Source: Fibrobacter sp. UWB5 (lineage in GTDB: Bacteria > Fibrobacterota > Fibrobacteria > Fibrobacterales > Fibrobacteraceae). Taken from it: DNA of 64,000 bases. Of the stretch, positions 41,565 to 49,895 are shown one piece after another. Positions within the stretch are counted from its first letter, which is position 1, and every line of letters begins with the position of its first letter. The notes under the pieces were generated by a model that was not told the DNA's origin, did not search any database, and saw nothing but the letters and a program-made list of their open reading frames with translations. The translations under genes and the position numbers were made by a program. The stretch covers positions 620,001 to 684,000 of the forward strand of contig NZ_MWQH01000001.1 of NCBI RefSeq assembly GCF_002210295.1. Direction: 5' to 3'.

Positions 41565-41804
41565 ATGAACGAAGAAATTTTCAAGAAGGTCACCGCTGTT
41601 ATCGTTGACAAGCTCGGCGTTAAGGCTGAAGATGTGAAGCCGGAATCCGAATTCGGTAACGACCTCGGTGCCGACTCCCTCGACCGCGTGGAACTCGTGA
41701 TGGCCCTCGAAGACGAATTCGAAGTCGAAATCCTCGACTCCGACGCCGAAAAGTTTGCCAAGGTTGCCGACGTGGTTGCCTTCATCGAAGCTAAGAAGGC
41801 TTAA
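41565..41804 (+). CDS. acpP: Acyl carrier protein
   Basis: 79-residue ACP. The phosphopantetheine attachment Ser is in [20 protein letters not shown]; helix I is [20 protein letters not shown] and the C-terminal helix [14 protein letters not shown]. It is highly acidic as expected. ATG 41565 is chosen because GGAG lies six bases upstream; the in-frame ATG 41553 would place the ribosome site inside the coding region. A dedicated promoter precedes it. fabF, which commonly follows, is absent; rnc comes next after a terminator-like hairpin. Confidence 0.97.
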   Translation: MNEEIFKKVTAVIVDKLGVKAEDVKPESEFGNDLGADSLDRVELVMALEDEFEVEILDSDAEKFAKVADVVAFIEAKKA

Positions 41805-41836
41805 TTTATTAGCCTCTCTCGATAAGAAACTGGATT

Positions 41837-41866
41837 GGGTGGCCCGGAACGGGTTGCCCTTTTCTT
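41837..41866 (+). terminator. Terminator after acpP
   Basis: GGGTGGCCCG pairs with CGGGTTGCCC (wobble pairs in the middle) around GAA, followed by TTTTCTTTTT. Confidence 0.75.
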
Positions 41867-41890
41867 TTTGCCCCTTACTAGAATAACGAT

Positions 41891-42709
41891 ATGAGTGATA
41901 ACAACCTCCTCCATAAAGTGCTTAAACTCTGGTTTCGCCAGAAGTCCGACGGCGGGCTTGAGGCGAAGCTCGGGTACCGGTTCAAGGATCCTGAACTTTT
42001 GGCGCACGCCCTGGTGCACCGTTCATTCTTGACAGGTACTGACCTGCCTTACGTGAGCAACAACGAACGTCTGGAATTCCTGGGCGATTCCGTGCTGAAC
42101 ATGCTCACCACCGAATACCTTTACAAGACTTACCCCGACGACCCGGAAGGTGAACTTTCCAAGCGCAAGAGCGCCATCGTCTCGGGACATGCTTGCGCCC
42201 AGTCGTCCAAGGAATGGAGCCTGAGCGAATACGTGAAGGTGGGCAAGGCCGAAGAAAAACTCGGCGGCCGCGGCAAGGAAAGCATTCTGGCCGACGCTTA
42301 CGAAGCGGTTCTTGGCGCCGTGTATTTGGATGGCGGCCTCGACGAAGTCCGCGTGATTCTGAACAAGTTCCATTTCCCGCGCGTGCAAGAGATTATCTCT
42401 GCCGAAGACTTTATCAACCACAAGAGCGAACTGCTGGAATACCTGCAGGGCAAGTTCCGCACGGTGCCGGAATATGTGGTGGTCGATGAATCGGGCCCGG
42501 AACACCAGAAGTTGTTCACGGTCGAAGTCCATGTGGACGGCCGCGTGTACGGTCGCGGACAGGGTGGCAACAAGAAGAAGGCCGAACAGGAGGCCTCTCG
42601 CGTGTCGCTCGAAATGCTGCTAGCCGAAGCCGCCAAGGCCGAAGCAGAAAAGGGCCCGGAAGAATCCAAGCCCAAGAAGCAGAAACAACGTCATGTGGGA
42701 CTGCCCTAG
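41891..42709 (+). CDS. rnc: Ribonuclease III
   Basis: 272-residue double-strand-specific endoribonuclease for rRNA and mRNA processing. The RNase III signature NERLEFLGDSVLNML is clear, with the second acidic cluster in ADAYEAVLGAVYLDGGLDEV. The dsRNA-binding domain begins near residue 180 (DFINHKSELLEYLQGKFRTV) and ends GRGQGGNKKKAEQEASRVSL. A Lys/Glu-rich tail follows. A TAGAAT box lies six bases before the ATG and no ribosome site is seen, so the message may be leaderless. The stop overlaps the 3' end of the convergent lipoprotein gene by four bases. Confidence 0.95.
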   Translation: MSDNNLLHKVLKLWFRQKSDGGLEAKLGYRFKDPELLAHALVHRSFLTGTDLPYVSNNERLEFLGDSVLNMLTTEYLYKTYPDDPEGELSKRKSAIVSGHACAQSSKEWSLSEYVKVGKAEEKLGGRGKESILADAYEAVLGAVYLDGGLDEVRVILNKFHFPRVQEIISAEDFINHKSELLEYLQGKFRTVPEYVVVDESGPEHQKLFTVEVHVDGRVYGRGQGGNKKKAEQEASRVSLEMLLAEAAKAEAEKGPEESKPKKQKQRHVGLP

Positions 42710-43935
42710 CGGGCGGTAAAGTCGCTGGGCTTGATGCCGTAGAACACGACGTCGTCAATCCAGAATTCTGTGCTGTCGTAGGCGGCGATCGAAATCGTCG
42801 TCACGTTCTCGCTGATGACTTCCCAGCCGAGGTTTCCGTACTTGTCGTCGCGGGGCTTGAAGTTTTCGGGCTTTATAACTCGGCGCGTCCACTCGTCGCT
42901 AGTCTTGAGCGTGTCGTAGGCGAGTGTCTTGCCTTCGGTGTTTGATTCGCCCAAGGTTTCCAGGATAATCGAGATGACGCCTGTGCCGCGAGCGTAGTAA
43001 ACGATAGAATCGGTTGCGGACAAGTCGCAGGGCGATTCTTCCTTGCAAATCCAGATTCCGTAGAACGACCAGGAACCAGGCTTTGCTGCTGAAGTCTCCC
43101 AATAAATAGCGTTCCCTTCGCGGTCTGCGCCCGCTTCGACAATGAAATCCGAGAGGTCTTTGCGGGTTTCGGGAATGATTTCGACTTCGGGAGTCGTCTT
43201 GACGCTTGTGTCGGTAGAAGACATGTAGCCCGTTTCGCTGATGCCGAGTTCCTTGATTGTGAATTGGGCGCTTGCCGATTCAAAATCCAGCACCTTGACC
43301 GAGTCGGGCTCGAAGGTGCGCACGTTTGCAGAAACATTCTCGCCGGCGTCGATTTTCGCGGACTGTTCGATAATGCTGTCGCCAACGATCACGCGCATGT
43401 CGTATTCGTACGGCGGCAGCGAATCCATTTCGTAAAAGCCTTCGCTGTCGGTTTTAACCAGACGGTCGGTGCCGTACACTTGCACCCAGGCGTAGTCGAC
43501 GCTGTCGGGCAAGTAAACCTTGCCGCGCAGGCTGCCCGTTTTTTCGAGGGCGTACTGTACGGAATCGCCTTCTTGAATGTCTTCGGCAGAAATCTTGGTG
43601 AACAGGCCTTCGCCGGCGTCCACAATTTCAATCGTCGCGACATCGACAGCGAGGCTGTCAATACGGATTTGCCCCAAGGAATCGGTTTTGAATTCCTCGA
43701 AGAATTCGGATTTCGCGGAATCCCCGTTGCCGCTATTTTCAGAAACGCTTTGAACAAAGTCCACGGAGCGCATGCGGGCGACAACGCCCACCGCCGGTTT
43801 AGAATCTTCACGGACAATCTGAATCAAGAAGGCGTTTTCGGTTTCAACGGTACTAATGCCCGCGACTTCTTTGTCGGAGCAAGCCCAAAAGGCCAGGGGC
43901 GCTAAACACGCGAGTAGCAAAAACTGTCGTTTCAT
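42706..43935 (-). CDS. Lipoprotein with carboxypeptidase-regulatory-like and carbohydrate-binding-like regions
   Basis: 409 residues, exported. MKRQFLLLACLAPLAFWACS has a lipobox (LAFWAC), so it should be lipid-anchored. The middle (SLRGKVYLPDSVDYAWVQVY, ESEGFYEMDSLPPYEYDMRV-like sequence) resembles carboxypeptidase-regulatory beta domains. The C-terminal 150 residues (PGSWSFYGIW, IVYYARGTGVISIILE, DDKYGNLGWEVISENVTTIS, EFWIDDVVFYG) look like a carbohydrate-binding jelly roll. Binding of wall polysaccharide at the cell surface is a reasonable inference, but no family is named with certainty. It lies three bases after the TIGR02147 gene and is surely co-transcribed with it. Confidence 0.8.
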   Translation of the reverse strand: MKRQFLLLACLAPLAFWACSDKEVAGISTVETENAFLIQIVREDSKPAVGVVARMRSVDFVQSVSENSGNGDSAKSEFFEEFKTDSLGQIRIDSLAVDVATIEIVDAGEGLFTKISAEDIQEGDSVQYALEKTGSLRGKVYLPDSVDYAWVQVYGTDRLVKTDSEGFYEMDSLPPYEYDMRVIVGDSIIEQSAKIDAGENVSANVRTFEPDSVKVLDFESASAQFTIKELGISETGYMSSTDTSVKTTPEVEIIPETRKDLSDFIVEAGADREGNAIYWETSAAKPGSWSFYGIWICKEESPCDLSATDSIVYYARGTGVISIILETLGESNTEGKTLAYDTLKTSDEWTRRVIKPENFKPRDDKYGNLGWEVISENVTTISIAAYDSTEFWIDDVVFYGIKPSDFTAR

Positions 43936-43938
43936 GTT

Positions 43939-44784
43939 TTACCCCTCTTTCTTGGTTCGTGGATCGTTAGAAATGTCGGCCACCGGGTAAAGCGCAAATA
44001 CAAACTGCATAGCGCGGGTAGGCTTGTTGACCTCGGCCACTCTGCGTTGAACCTGGCGCCTGAACTCCAGAGTCATTTCGTTCAAGTCGGCAAAGCAGTC
44101 CTCATCGACTCCCACCAGCAGCGAAGAAATGTTGCGCTTGGCAGGTTCCACTGCAATCAGGGAGTTCTGCGCGAGCGCCAAAAGTTGATTCTGGTAGCTG
44201 CGGATGGCGGCGGTCTTTGTGGCTGACCCTGCCGATGTAAAGTTAGCAGTTGTTGCGGCGTAGCGTTCCGAGGCAAGCGGCGTAATGAGCTTTAAATCCT
44301 TCAAAACGGTTATGGCTTCGCGGACTTGGTCTTCGGAAACCGTCGGAGAAATCTGCTTGACCAGGTGCGAAACTTCGGCATGCCCGCCGTTCATTTCAAT
44401 CAGGGCGCGCACTACGGGAATCCACCACTTGCTTAGGAACAGGTATTCGCTTGCACTCAGCTTGCGCAAGTCCACATCTTGCAAGGCGAGCGCCATCTTG
44501 TAAAGCTTGTCCTTTTTGGCGGGGGACTTGGTCTTGGAGGCGGCAACGAGGATTTCGAAAAGTTCGCCCTTGCGGCCCTTCAAGTCGAGTAAGTCTTTTG
44601 CCAAGGGAATGCTGCGGTTCGGCAGGTGCAGTTCCTTGTTCAGCACGCGGAAAACCTGACTCGTGTCGAGCCCGAGCTTTTGGCCCATCATTTTATAGGA
44701 ATACAGCGGCATATCCAGCTTGCGCTGGGTATAGTAATTCTTGAGCAAGTCCCTGTAATCGCTTATTTCGTCAATGTTGAGCAT
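43939..44784 (-). CDS. TIGR02147 family protein
   Basis: 281 residues of the TIGR02147 family, defined as a Fibrobacter succinogenes paralogous group. The beginning NIDEISDYRDLLKNYYTQRK with YSYKMMGQKLGLDTSQVFRV suggests an N-terminal helix-turn-helix-like domain. KDLLDLKGRKGELFEILVAA, SEYLFLSKWWIPVVRALIEM and SPTVSEDQVREAITVLKDLK are further family blocks, the last one winged-helix-like. ATG 44784 has no strong ribosome site. The function is unproven; a DNA-binding regulator is likely. Such genes often precede a lipoprotein or secreted protein gene, as here. The divergent neighbour encodes a GH54 enzyme. Confidence 0.82.
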   Translation of the reverse strand: MLNIDEISDYRDLLKNYYTQRKLDMPLYSYKMMGQKLGLDTSQVFRVLNKELHLPNRSIPLAKDLLDLKGRKGELFEILVAASKTKSPAKKDKLYKMALALQDVDLRKLSASEYLFLSKWWIPVVRALIEMNGGHAEVSHLVKQISPTVSEDQVREAITVLKDLKLITPLASERYAATTANFTSAGSATKTAAIRSYQNQLLALAQNSLIAVEPAKRNISSLLVGVDEDCFADLNEMTLEFRRQVQRRVAEVNKPTRAMQFVFALYPVADISNDPRTKKEG

Positions 44785-44959
44785 AGGCTAGTTCCCTAAA
44801 CAGTGATCCATTCAATAAAATAACCTTTTCTCGAGCCGAAAAGCAAAAAAAGAGCGAATCGTTTTTGACAAAAATGCAATAGAAGAATCTCCAAAGGCGT
44901 GATTTTGGCCCGTTTTAGAGGTAATTTGATATTGGTTGGTAAAAAAGAGGGATGTTGGG

Positions 44960-46690
44960 ATGAAATACAATTCATTTTTGACAGTGCTGGCGCTTGTGGC
45001 GCCCACCATGGTCTTGGCCAAAGAAGGCCCCTGTGACATTTACGCAAAGGCAAACACCCCGTGCGTGGCGGCGCATAGTTTGACGCGCGCGCTTTTCGGG
45101 GAGTATAATGGCAACCTGTACCAGGTTCGTCGAGCCGATGGAGCCACTAAAGATATTCCGCTCGAAGAAAAGGGCGGGTATGTCAATTCCTCGGTGCAAG
45201 ACGAATTCTGCAAAGGTTCCAGGTGTACCATCTCGATCATTTACGACCAGTCGGAATACAAGAACGACCTGAAAAAATCGCCCGTGGTATACTGGCTTAA
45301 AGAAGGCGGTAAAGAGGCGATTGCGGACAAGGCTCCCATTTACATTAACGGGCGCAAGGCTTATGGCTTTTATCGCGACGCCTGGTCTGCCACCGGTTAC
45401 CGCAATAACAATACCAAAGGTGTAGCCACCGGCGACGAAGAAGAATCCATGTACATGGTCGTTGACGGCAGACATTACAACGACTTGTGCTGTTTCAACT
45501 ACGGAAATGCAGAAACAACCGGTAACGATGACGGCCCTGGAACCATGGAATGCATCTACTTCGGAAGCGACAAGGACTGGGGCGGTCCAGGACAAGGAAA
45601 CGGTCCGTGGGTTGCCGCCGACTTGGAAGACGGCGTATTCAAGGGAAACGATGCTGGTTGGCAATGGGGCAAGACCCATACAACACCGTGGCCAGACGCA
45701 CTTTCTATTGAAGCAGACTATGTGACCGCCATGCTCAAAGGACCGAATGACGGAACGTTCAAGCTCAAGGGCGGCAGCGCTCAAAAAGGAACCCTCAACA
45801 CCATGTGGGACGGACCGCGCAAAAGAGGCTACAGCCCACGCAAGCTGCAAGGCGCCATCGTGCTCGGCAATGGCGGTGACGGCAGCGACGGCGGTGCAGG
45901 AACGTTCTTCGAAGGTGTGATGACCATCGGAAACCCGCCCGATTCCGTTGACGATTTGGTACAGGCAAACATCGTTGCCGCCGGTTACGGAAGCAAAATT
46001 GACATTTTCAAAAAAGTCGAAATTGAACCGTTCAAAGATACACTTACCATCCCCGGAAAAATCGAAGTCGAGAACTATGATAAAGGCGGCAACGGCCGCG
46101 GATTCCTGGACAGCGATATCGAAAACGAAAACAGCCTCTACCGCGATGACAACGCAGGCCTCGACAGCGCAGAAGGCGCCATCATTTACGGCTGGGGTTA
46201 TGCCGATGACTGGTTACGTTACACGGTAAAAGCGTCCAAGAACGACTCGCTCACGCTCACGGCGCGCGTCGCCTCCCCAAGCGATAGCACATTCTTCTCC
46301 GTACTCGTTGACGAGAAAAAAGTCGTCACCGTGATGGTCCCGAATACCGGCGACTGGAAGACGTTTGAAACGGTTGTGGTTTCCGTGCCCGCAATTGCAG
46401 AAGGTGCGCATGTGCTAAAAATAAAGATTGACAAGCCGTACTTCAATCTCGACTGGATTGAATTTACAATCGCAAAATCCACCACCCAAATGCCGAGATT
46501 CAAAAGCAACTTCACTTCAACACCACAAACGGCTACCGTATATGACGTTCTCGGAAATCGCGTTATCACTTTCCGTGCAGATGAAAAGACGATATATAGA
46601 GCATGGGATAAAGTTCGTATGAATCTTCCCAACGGAATTTATGTCATCAAAACGAACAATAAAATTGTCCGAGCAGTAAAGACAAAATAA
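44960..46690 (+). CDS. Secreted GH54 alpha-L-arabinofuranosidase with CBM6
   Basis: 576-residue hemicellulase removing arabinose side chains from arabinoxylan or arabinan. Signal peptide: YNSFLTVLALVAPTMVLA. The catalytic domain of the fungal-type ArfB/GH54 family runs from CDIYAKANTPCVAAHSLTRA through GVATGDEEESMYMVVDGRHY, NDLCCFNYGNAETTGNDDGP and TFFEGVMTIGNPPD, with many cysteines as in that family. Residues from about 370 form a CBM6 (GKIEVENYDKGGNGRGFLDS, GWGYADDWLRYTVKAS, LKIKIDKPYFNLDWIEF). A C-terminal beta tail (TATVYDVLGNRVITFRAD, LPNGIYVIKTNNKIVRAVKT) resembles secretion tails of the other enzymes here. ATG 44960 fits the signal peptide. GH54 is rare in bacteria, so gene transfer is possible. 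Confidence 0.88.
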   Translation: MKYNSFLTVLALVAPTMVLAKEGPCDIYAKANTPCVAAHSLTRALFGEYNGNLYQVRRADGATKDIPLEEKGGYVNSSVQDEFCKGSRCTISIIYDQSEYKNDLKKSPVVYWLKEGGKEAIADKAPIYINGRKAYGFYRDAWSATGYRNNNTKGVATGDEEESMYMVVDGRHYNDLCCFNYGNAETTGNDDGPGTMECIYFGSDKDWGGPGQGNGPWVAADLEDGVFKGNDAGWQWGKTHTTPWPDALSIEADYVTAMLKGPNDGTFKLKGGSAQKGTLNTMWDGPRKRGYSPRKLQGAIVLGNGGDGSDGGAGTFFEGVMTIGNPPDSVDDLVQANIVAAGYGSKIDIFKKVEIEPFKDTLTIPGKIEVENYDKGGNGRGFLDSDIENENSLYRDDNAGLDSAEGAIIYGWGYADDWLRYTVKASKNDSLTLTARVASPSDSTFFSVLVDEKKVVTVMVPNTGDWKTFETVVVSVPAIAEGAHVLKIKIDKPYFNLDWIEFTIAKSTTQMPRFKSNFTSTPQTATVYDVLGNRVITFRADEKTIYRAWDKVRMNLPNGIYVIKTNNKIVRAVKTK

Positions 46691-46715
46691 GACACCTCCA
46701 CACACCCCAAAAACA

Positions 46716-46745
46716 CCCCGCAGGCTCTAGCTTGCGGGGCGTTTC
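46716..46745 (+). terminator. Terminator after the GH54 gene
   Basis: CCCCGCA/TGCGGGG stem with a ten-base loop, followed by CGTTT. Moderate U-tract. Confidence 0.7.
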
Positions 46746-46767
46746 TATTGAAAGGGTGGATATCTGA

Positions 46768-46797
46768 CTAAATGAGACCTTCGAAGAAGTTGTTACC
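46768..46797 (-). pseudogene. Nine-codon relic of a second fumarase gene
   Basis: Read on the minus strand this encodes GNNFFEGLI and stop, identical in protein to the last nine residues and stop of the fumarase gene ending at 46912. The DNA differs at synonymous positions (for example GGT CTC ATT TAG against GGA TTG ATT TAA). Upstream codons do not match. Synonymous divergence argues for an old paralogue reduced to its 3' end, rather than a recent short duplication. Confidence 0.6.
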
Positions 46798-46911
46798 CCA
46801 ATGAGACTCCGTATTTGGCTATCGCATTAAAGAACTTACGACGCCAAATACTCCGCGCTTCTACGGCTCGTTAATACGAGCCGCATCCGCTTGGCGCAAG
46901 GGCAACATCTT

Positions 46912-48549
46912 TTAAATCAATCCTTCGAAGAAGTTGTTGCCCTTGTCATCCACAAGGATGAAGGCGGGGAAGTCCTTGATGGTGATCTTGCGGATGGCTT
47001 CCATGCCGAGTTCCGGGAAAGCCACGATATCGTTGCTGAGGATGTTCTGTTCAGCGAGGATGGCTGCCGGACCGCCGATAGAGCCGAGGAAGAATCCACC
47101 GTACTTCTTGCAAGCGTCAGTCACGTCCTGAGAGCGGTTGCCCTTCGCGACCATGATCATCGAAGCACCCTTGCTCTGGAAGCGCATCACGTACGGGTCC
47201 ATGCGGTTGGCCGTCGTCGGGCCGAAGCTACCCGTGGGCATGCCTGCCGGAGTCTTGGCCGGGCCAGCGTAGTAAATCGGGTGGTCAGACACGACCTTGA
47301 GCACGGTCTTTTCTTCGTCGGTGAGTTCTTCGCCGCGTTCCTGCTTGTCGAAGATTTCGGCAATCTTTGCGTGAGCCATGTCGCGGGCCACAATCATCGT
47401 GCCCTTGAGGCTGAGGCGAGTCTTCACCGGATACTTGGTGAGGTCGGCGAGCACTTCCTTCATCGGGCGGTCGAGATCGATTTCAACTGCCGGAGCGAGG
47501 TTCACGGCGTTGCCAGCCGGGATGTAGTTTTCCGGATGGTGTTCCATCTTTTCGAGCCAGAGGCCGTTTTCGTCAATCTTTGCCTTGATGTTTCGGTCAG
47601 CAGAGCAGCTCACGCCGATAGAAACCGGGCAGCTAGCAGCATGACGCGGAGCGCGGATCACGCGAACATCGTGCACCAGGTACTTGCCGCCGAACTGGGC
47701 GCCAATGCCTGTCTTCTGGCAAATGTGCAGAACCTTTTCTTCCATTTCGAGGTCGCGGAAAATGCGGCCGCCTTCGGAACCGCTGGTCGGAATATCGTCG
47801 AGGTAGCCGCAGCTAGCGAGCTTCACCATGTGGGTGTTCATTTCGGCAGAGGTTCCGCCAATCACGATAGCGAGGTGGTACGGAGGGCATGCCGCAGTAC
47901 CGAGCGTCTTCACCTTTTCAGCGAGGAACTTTTCCAAGGACTTGGGGTTGAGGAGCGCCTTGGTCATGGGCCAGTAGTAAGTCTTGTTGGCAGAGCCACC
48001 GCCCTTAGCGACGAACAAGAACTTCATTTCGGCACCTTCTTCGGCGTGGATGTCGATCTGAGCCGGGAGGTTGCAACCCGTGTTCTTTTCTTCGTACATG
48101 GTGAGCGGTGCAATCTGGCTGTAGCGAAGGTTCTTGGTGGTGTAGGCGTTGTAGACGCCTTCCGAAATGGCTTCGGCGTCGTCAAAGCCTGTCCAGACCT
48201 GCTGGCCCTTGTGGGCAACGCAAATAGCCGTACCGGTGTCCTGGCAGAAGGGGAGGATGCCCTTGGCGGCCACGCAGGCGTTCTTGAGCATAGTGAGGGC
48301 CACAAACTTGTCGTTATCCGAAGCTTCCGGATCCTGGAGAATCTTGGCGACCTTGGCCGTGTGGGCCGGGCGCAGGCAGAATTCGACTTCTTCAAAGGCT
48401 GCCTGGGCGATCTTGGTCAAAGCTTCCTTGGAAACCTTGAGGATCTTCTTGCCTTCGAATTCGGCGACGGTCACGCCGTCTTTGCCGAGGTTTACGTATT
48501 CGGTAGTATCTTCACCGTGCTGCACGGTCGCTTCGTACTTGAATGCCAT
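46912..48549 (-). CDS. fum: Class I fumarate hydratase (iron-sulfur)
   Basis: 545-residue FumA/FumB-type enzyme interconverting fumarate and malate; in succinate producers it works toward fumarate. The class I features are intact: [11 protein letters not shown] with a cluster Cys, [79 protein letters not shown] with [20 protein letters not shown], and in the C-terminal (beta) domain [20 protein letters not shown], then [10 protein letters not shown]. Both halves are fused in one chain. It is oxygen-sensitive by family, fitting an anaerobe. It is monocistronic, with a REP-like repeat upstream and the relic of a paralogue downstream. Confidence 0.96.
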   Translation of the reverse strand: MAFKYEATVQHGEDTTEYVNLGKDGVTVAEFEGKKILKVSKEALTKIAQAAFEEVEFCLRPAHTAKVAKILQDPEASDNDKFVALTMLKNACVAAKGILPFCQDTGTAICVAHKGQQVWTGFDDAEAISEGVYNAYTTKNLRYSQIAPLTMYEEKNTGCNLPAQIDIHAEEGAEMKFLFVAKGGGSANKTYYWPMTKALLNPKSLEKFLAEKVKTLGTAACPPYHLAIVIGGTSAEMNTHMVKLASCGYLDDIPTSGSEGGRIFRDLEMEEKVLHICQKTGIGAQFGGKYLVHDVRVIRAPRHAASCPVSIGVSCSADRNIKAKIDENGLWLEKMEHHPENYIPAGNAVNLAPAVEIDLDRPMKEVLADLTKYPVKTRLSLKGTMIVARDMAHAKIAEIFDKQERGEELTDEEKTVLKVVSDHPIYYAGPAKTPAGMPTGSFGPTTANRMDPYVMRFQSKGASMIMVAKGNRSQDVTDACKKYGGFFLGSIGGPAAILAEQNILSNDIVAFPELGMEAIRKITIKDFPAFILVDDKGNNFFEGLI

Positions 48550-48865
48550 AGTAGTTAGCCTGTTTTAAGGTTGTTGTTGTTGTCTTTTTCTCGGTTAGGA
48601 GTGGAGGTCCCGGCTCAAAGGCCGGGAAGACAATTGAGGTTGAATGTTTTTTTATGCGTGTAATTTAAAATTTCTTGCCCCCTCCGTCCTAAAAAGGCGG
48701 TCTGAATGGAGCTTTTTTGCCTGCGGCAGTGTGCGAAAAATCGCAAAAAGCCGATGAAAAGACGAAAATAGCGGACAATTTGAACTTTTTTTATAAAAAA
48801 GTTGGCGGACGACCGAAATATGTACTATTTTTTACAGCGTAAAAGTTTAAACTGAAGAGGATACT
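48550..48865. other. Divergent spacer between fum and the Ala-rich protein gene
   Basis: 316 bases without a gene. It contains one REP-like palindrome (48603-48635). The rest is AT-rich with several T-runs, and AGAGGAT precedes the downstream ATG. No promoter pair with full consensus and spacing was found. Confidence 0.5.
48603..48635. repeat. REP-like palindrome, inverted orientation
   Basis: GGAGGTCCCGGCTCAAAGGC then CGGGAAGACAATT: the reverse complement of the TGTCTTCCCGG form, here with CCCGGC/GCCGGG stem. Confidence 0.6.
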
Positions 48866-49528
48866 ATGAAGATCAAGACTCTCATGTTGGCAACTATGCT
48901 TGCCTCTGCTGTTGTTTTCGCCGCTCCGGCTGCCAAGAAGGACGCCGCCCCGGCTGCTAAGGCCGCTCCTGCCGCCGAAGCCCCCGCTGCTGCTAAGGCT
49001 GAAGCCGCACCTGCCGCTGCTCCGGCTGCCGCTCCTGCCAAGGCCGAAGCTGCCAAGCCTGCCGAAGCCCCGAAGGCCGAAGCCGCCAAGGCTGAACCGG
49101 CTCCCGCCGCCGCCCCGGCTGCCGCCGCTGCTCCTGCCGCTGCCGACACCGCCAAGGCTGCCGAAGCTGCCGCTCCGGCTGCTGCTCCTGCTGATTCTGC
49201 TGCCGCTGCTGCCGCACCGGCAGACTCCGCCGCCGCTCCGGCTGAAGCCGTAGCCGCCGCCGACACCGCCAAGGCCGATAGCGCCGAAGTGCTCGAAGCC
49301 AAGGCCGAAGAAGCCCCGGTCGACAGCGCCGCTCTCGCCAAGGCCGAAGAAGAAAAGAAGGCTGCCGAAGCTGAAGCTAAGGCCAAGGCCGAAGAACAGG
49401 CTGCTCTCGAAAACAGCACCGCCGGTTCTGCCAAGACCTCTATCATGGAAAACCCGTGGGAATTCCTGATCGTGTCTGCCGCCTTCGTTGCCTCTGTGCT
49501 CGTGATTATCTTCACCGGCAAGGACTAA
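48866..49528 (+). CDS. Ala/Pro/Glu/Lys-rich envelope protein with C-terminal anchor
   Basis: 220 residues of extreme composition. MKIKTLMLATMLASAVVFAA is a signal peptide. Residues 20-180 are low-complexity, made of short variants of AAPA, KAEAA, DTAKA and DSAA. The end (NPWEFLIVSAAFVASVLVII then FTGKD) is a transmembrane helix. Such a protein would span or line the periplasm, anchored in the inner membrane, in the manner of TonB- or Pal-like spacer segments, but no such domain is present. AGAGGAT precedes the ATG, and a terminator follows. Codon use is strongly biased (GCC/GCT, AAG, GAA), suggesting high expression. No function is assigned. Confidence 0.75.
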   Translation: MKIKTLMLATMLASAVVFAAPAAKKDAAPAAKAAPAAEAPAAAKAEAAPAAAPAAAPAKAEAAKPAEAPKAEAAKAEPAPAAAPAAAAAPAAADTAKAAEAAAPAAAPADSAAAAAAPADSAAAPAEAVAAADTAKADSAEVLEAKAEEAPVDSAALAKAEEEKKAAEAEAKAKAEEQAALENSTAGSAKTSIMENPWEFLIVSAAFVASVLVIIFTGKD

Positions 49529-49558
49529 TCTAGCGGTTTAAAATCCACAGATTTTCAG

Positions 49559-49591
49559 AGGTCGACACCTACGGGTGCCGACCTTTTTTTG
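49559..49591 (+). terminator. Terminator after the Ala-rich protein gene
   Basis: AGGTCG-A-CACC pairs with GGTG-C-CGACCT around TACG, then seven T. Confidence 0.9.
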
Positions 49592-49895
49592 TTGCCACCA
49601 TGTCATGCCTGCTTTTTTTTGTCATGCCGGACTAGGTCCGGCATCTCCTTTTCCACCGCTCGCCTGTAAACAATTTTAAACTTTGTTCTATATATTTCTT
49701 ACTAAAATCTTTTATACGAAACTGCGTGTCCCAAATCATTGAAAATTGCCGTTTTTGAGAGCAAAAAGCGAACATTTTATGATTTTCACGCAACCGCTTT
49801 TTGACTAATAAATCTATTTTTAAAATGTGTATTTGGGCGTTTGCTTACGGGTGCTGACCGCATCCGCCATTTGGTTGTATACAAAGGAGGCTATT
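49592..49895. other. Spacer before the first giant GH9 gene
   Basis: About 300 bases with no gene. It contains the REP-like palindrome at 49620-49651, then AT-rich sequence. AAAGGAGG at 49883-49890 is the ribosome site of the following gene. No clear -35/-10 pair with 17-base spacing was found. Confidence 0.5.
49620..49651. repeat. REP-like palindrome
   Basis: TGTCATGCCGGACTAGGTCC then GGCATCTCCTTT. TGCCGGAC/GTCCGGCA stem. Confidence 0.65.

Noticed and set aside
46891-48558. 555-codon plus-strand frame opposite fumarase
   Set aside because: Class I fumarase on the minus strand is unambiguous over the same bases.
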